From Thermoanaerobaculia bacterium (GTDB lineage: Bacteria; Acidobacteriota; Thermoanaerobaculia; UBA5066): 7,861 nucleotides of DNA. This document shows, piece by piece, positions 6,501-7,861 of the stretch (position 1 is the first letter of the stretch; each line of letters opens with the position of its first letter). A program made the translations under genes and the position numbers. The notes beneath the pieces were generated by a model that was not told the DNA's origin, searched no databases, and saw nothing but the letters and a program-made list of their open reading frames with translations. The DNA is taken from assembly GCA_017999215.1 (NCBI GenBank), contig JAGOBQ010000183.1, forward strand, positions 1 through 7,861, in the 5' to 3' direction.

Positions 6501-7861
6501 CGTCGTAGAGGCCGCCGTCGAGACCGTCGACCGCGCACGGGAGGACCTCGTCCCACGTCTCGCCGAGGAGGACGGAGGACGAAAGGGCCACCGGACCTTC
6601 GGGAGCCGAGAGCGCGATCTCGTAACTCCGCTCCGGCGAGAGCCGGACCGGCCCGAGGGGAACGAAGGCGGCCTCGCCGAGCGGATGCCCCGGCTCGTCG
6701 GGCAGGAGGTGCGTCCCGGAGGCGAGCTCGGGTCCCCCCGCCGTCTCCCGAACGACGACGCGCAGCGGGCTCCCGGCCTCTCCGGAGGCGTGTGCGAACG
6801 TGACGCCCCGGAGCTCGCCCTGCGTTCCCGCCGGGAGGCCTTCCACTCTCGGCGCGGCGGCGAGCACGCTGCTCCGCTCCGTCCGGAGCGGGACGCGTCT
6901 CGGGCCGGACCCCTCGTCGAGGAGGAGGTTCGTCGCCGCGGGGAACGCGGCGTAGATCGCTCGCGACGCGGCGATCCGCGTGTTCGGAGCCCGCCAGGCT
7001 CCCGAGAAGCCCCACGCCCACGCGAGGCCGAGGAGGAGGAGCCCGCCGGCCGTCGCCCGCCGCGCCGCGCCGGCCCCCGGAGGCGCGAGGCGGCCGAGGG
7101 CGAGGGCGCCGAAGAGCGCGAAGAGCGGATAGAGCGGCAGGAAGTAGCGGACCGACGAGACGGGCCGTACGGCCATGAACAGGAAGAAGCCCGCCGTCCA
7201 GGCCGCGAGGAGGAGGAGCGCGCCGGGAGGCCGCCGGCGCCCCGCGCGCAGCGCCGCACCGACGAGGACGAGGCCGGCGAGCGCGAGCGGTCCGCCCGGC
7301 AGGCCCAGCCCCCAGAGGAACGTGTTTCGCGCCGGGAAGAGGACGCGCGTCCGCCCGGTCCACTGCTCGGCGGGAGGGGCGGACGTCTCGAGCGCCGACT
7401 CGGAGCGCGCGAGCTCGACGTTCCGGAGCCAGTCGGGATTCAGGGTGGCCGTCCAGACGGTCGTCTCGCCGTGCGGCGCGCGAAACGACATCGGGTGCGT
7501 GACGCGGAACGTCGCGAGGAAGACGACGGCCCCGAGGAGGGCCGGGCCGGCCGCGCGTCGAAGCAGGGGAAGGAGCTTCTCGCCCCGGCCCCGGACCAGG
7601 AGCGCCGCCGGAAGGAGGAGGACGATCGGCGCCAGGTTGAGGCGCGAGGCGACCGACATCGCCGCCAGCAGGCCGAAGATCGCCGCGTCTCCCCAGGGCG
7701 GGCGCTCCGCGCGCTCCCCCGGCCCGGCGATGCGCACGGCCGGCAGGAGCGCCGCGGTCGCGAAGAGGGCCGCGAAGCCGTCGACCGCCAGGAAGCGGGC
7801 CCGCCGGCGCGCGCGCGGCCCCAGGGCCGCCGGACCCGCCCCCAGCCGGGCGACGCATCGC
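3463..7861 (-). CDS. Giant membrane fusion protein: GT39-like N-terminal half + DUF2298 (Chlor_Arch_YYY) C-terminal half; 5' end outside window
   Basis: The reverse frame is open from 7860 to the stop at 3463-3465 (1465 residues visible). The GTG at 7737 is not needed as a start, because 41 more hydrophobic, membrane-like codons lie upstream and run off the edge. Numbering below counts from that GTG. Residues 1-250 are membrane segments of a PMT/GT39-like domain with Q125-W-T-G-R-T and R137-N-T-F-L-W-G-L-G-L; its catalytic first loop lies beyond the window. Residues about 250-560 are soluble and extracytoplasmic, with a beta-rich insert at about 275-392. A Pro/Arg-rich linker (about 565-602) leads to the second membrane half, which has the DUF2298 signatures NPDLWHP (721-727), GGEKPM (730-735), N762-Y-Y-D-F-G, N903-E-I-T-E-F, GDLHAHAMALP (916-926), DRMNTVFKLSFQAW (1148-1161), and in the soluble tail HGLDG (1248-1252), ILEA (1290-1293) and TGLPAVVGW (1308-1316). 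DUF2298 has no function known to me; the GT half suggests polyprenyl-linked sugar transfer. The family call is firm, the function inferred. Confidence 0.93.
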   Translation of the reverse strand, partial: RCVARLGAGPAALGPRARRRARFLAVDGFAALFATAALLPAVRIAGPGERAERPPWGDAAIFGLLAAMSVASRLNLAPIVLLLPAALLVRGRGEKLLPLLRRAAGPALLGAVVFLATFRVTHPMSFRAPHGETTVWTATLNPDWLRNVELARSESALETSAPPAEQWTGRTRVLFPARNTFLWGLGLPGGPLALAGLVLVGAALRAGRRRPPGALLLLAAWTAGFFLFMAVRPVSSVRYFLPLYPLFALFGALALGRLAPPGAGAARRATAGGLLLLGLAWAWGFSGAWRAPNTRIAASRAIYAAFPAATNLLLDEGSGPRRVPLRTERSSVLAAAPRVEGLPAGTQGELRGVTFAHASGEAGSPLRVVVRETAGGPELASGTHLLPDEPGHPLGEAAFVPLGPVRLSPERSYEIALSAPEGPVALSSSVLLGETWDEVLPCAVDGLDGGLYDVRLLPVRGPDHAGKREAILEALAEADGVVLSSPRSLWVVPLLPSNHPFTLAWYRALFDGSLGFAPLPSSPFQSPLALGPLRLSDAAGTAAWARPPELPPGGGTALAAEEAFWVYDRAPVWIFGRKASLSRAELEARLPATLLDDVVAQTPLQASAAPGGLALSPERLAREEAGVGRGAPPDPRAPANRRPALAVVAWSLLLALLAAAALPFALEAFGRHPAVAFAAARLLGLLAVGWLAFLLAALRIVPFGRTSLPLALAVLVAGGAVAAWRRRAALGEVLRRERRTLLAAEAVFQVLFALGLFLRWGNPDLWHPSLGGEKPMAFAFLNAFLRTADLPAQHPWFAGGTLNYYDFGYLLAAVPARLLGLLPGLAYNLAVPTFFALAGAGAFALGASLVRSAAARGEERPAGAPLLAGLASAALLVLLGNLGQLRLLLRAFAALGGSPAGAVAPVAVATGAMRALAGAPLPIRGEEWYWNATRLLPAVAGSGNEITEFPFFTYLFGDLHAHAMALPVGLLLLAFALSLADASPASRLGRVALFAVGALALGALRATNPWDVPLLTLLAVAAGAFGGARRAKPGRRLRAALVWGLGPLALSALLFRPFDASYVAPYTNVVRNAGATTPLAAWLWLWGLPAFLLSSLAALELARRHSAASAGFEGRWRLGGFALVLLALLAGLAVRLPSAPVVLPLAAAATALALAPGCGAGPERRAVLLLGAGAFLVTLAVDVLSVGGDRMNTVFKLSFQAWALLAVASGPAFAWVVGALRDGVRTRPGPWPATAALLLGAAALYPLTATPARFAERFPRVAPGEACRAFADAPAPPGALGAGAAGRPHGLDGTAFLADSALCVEGRLVPLRYDGEGFAWLRANERGSPAILEAVLPEYRWGSRFSVHTGLPAVVGWSWHVRQHRAAVPGSVVEKRIAEVDAFYRSRLAAPGEAAGEGRMTVEELRRFLARHRVRWVVDGLLERAVYGEEGLEKLGELERFGLLERAYSNPGLTLWRVLPDATAR
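5124..5153. repeat. Perfect 13-bp inverted repeat with 4-base loop inside the fusion gene
   Basis: The left arm at 5124-5136 (TCGCCCCGGTCGC) is the exact reverse complement of the right arm at 5141-5153, separated by GACC. It lies within the DUF2298 half, encoding an Ala/Pro/Val/Thr-rich segment (A862-P-V-A-V-A-T-G-A) between the tyrosine motif and the E-I-T-E-F motif. A transcript of either strand could form a strong GC hairpin. No T-run follows, so it is not a terminator. Alternating Val/Ala codons in GC-rich DNA readily produce such symmetry, so it may have no function. Confidence 0.6.
5940..7861 (-). other. N-terminal GT39-like half of the fusion protein (partial)
   Basis: This half begins with polytopic membrane sequence (about seven hydrophobic segments visible, residues 17-245 from the GTG at 7737). 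It then passes into a soluble region in which T269-N-L-L-L-D-E and, much later, E393-T-W-D-E-V-L-P appear to be the two sides of an inserted beta-rich domain. Downstream is a block with L442-S-S-P-R, H458-P-F-T, W464-Y-R-A-L-F and L473-G-F, ending in E520-E-A-F-W-V-Y-D and IFGRK (533-537). I recall the same order of blocks from large Chloroflexota glycosyltransferases, which supports a coherent domain rather than random high-GC frame. The first extracytoplasmic loop, where the catalytic Asp/Glu would sit, is outside the window, so activity cannot be judged. Confidence 0.8.

Noticed and set aside
5517..7259. 580-codon reverse frame inside the fusion gene
   Set aside because: Ser/Arg/Pro-rich shadow in another frame of the same strand.
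7735..7737. GTG as the true start of the fusion protein
   Set aside because: The frame stays open to the window edge with hydrophobic membrane-like sequence, and a GT39-like domain needs its first loop upstream.
3212..7858. 1548-codon reverse-strand open frame covering the whole fusion gene and more
   Set aside because: Its translation is Arg/Pro/Gly/Ala-rich with no membrane pattern or motif. It is the out-of-frame shadow of the DUF2298 fusion gene and is open only because stop codons are rare at this GC content.

Overview
The window is very GC-rich coding DNA (by eye above 70% G+C, strongly biased to G/C in third codon positions) with no intergenic stretch. It holds three genes: the 3' part of a serine beta-lactamase-family hydrolase (+), a complete GT39-like integral membrane glycosyltransferase (+), and most of a giant membrane protein on the opposite strand (-) that joins a GT39-like half to a DUF2298 / Chlor_Arch_YYY half. 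The outer two genes run off the two ends of the window. The bias and the mix of families would suit a high-GC Acidobacteriota, Chloroflexota or similar soil or sediment bacterium. The two membrane families are best known from Chloroflexota and some archaea. The taxonomic guess is weak because there is no rRNA or marker gene.

Layout: bases 1-1572 (+) encode the hydrolase, which carries the SxxK, YxN and HGG motifs and a duplicated C-terminal beta-rich domain. The stop codon overlaps a TTG start by 4 bases, and that start opens the 644-residue glycosyltransferase (1569-3503, +), so the two look like one transcriptional unit. From the right edge down to 3463 (-) comes the fused protein, at least 1465 residues long. 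Its end overlaps the end of the glycosyltransferase tail-to-tail by 41 bp.

How they may fit together: both membrane proteins belong to the GT-C / dolichyl-phosphate-mannosyltransferase-like superfamily, whose members usually move sugars from polyprenyl-phosphate carriers to acceptors on the outer face of the membrane. The DUF2298 half has no established function that I know of. The pairing of a GT39-like protein with a DUF2298 protein matches a neighbourhood pattern described for the TIGR03662/TIGR03663 families, and suggests a shared envelope glycan or glycoprotein process. The hydrolase may be an extracytoplasmic peptidase or esterase acting on envelope material, but its link to the others rests only on the overlapping start.

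I found no RNA gene, mobile element, CRISPR array or convincing terminator. I see no clearly new multi-gene system here. The most notable points are the giant fusion, the co-located second GT-C protein, the departure from the family's signature YYY motif, and the two gene overlaps.
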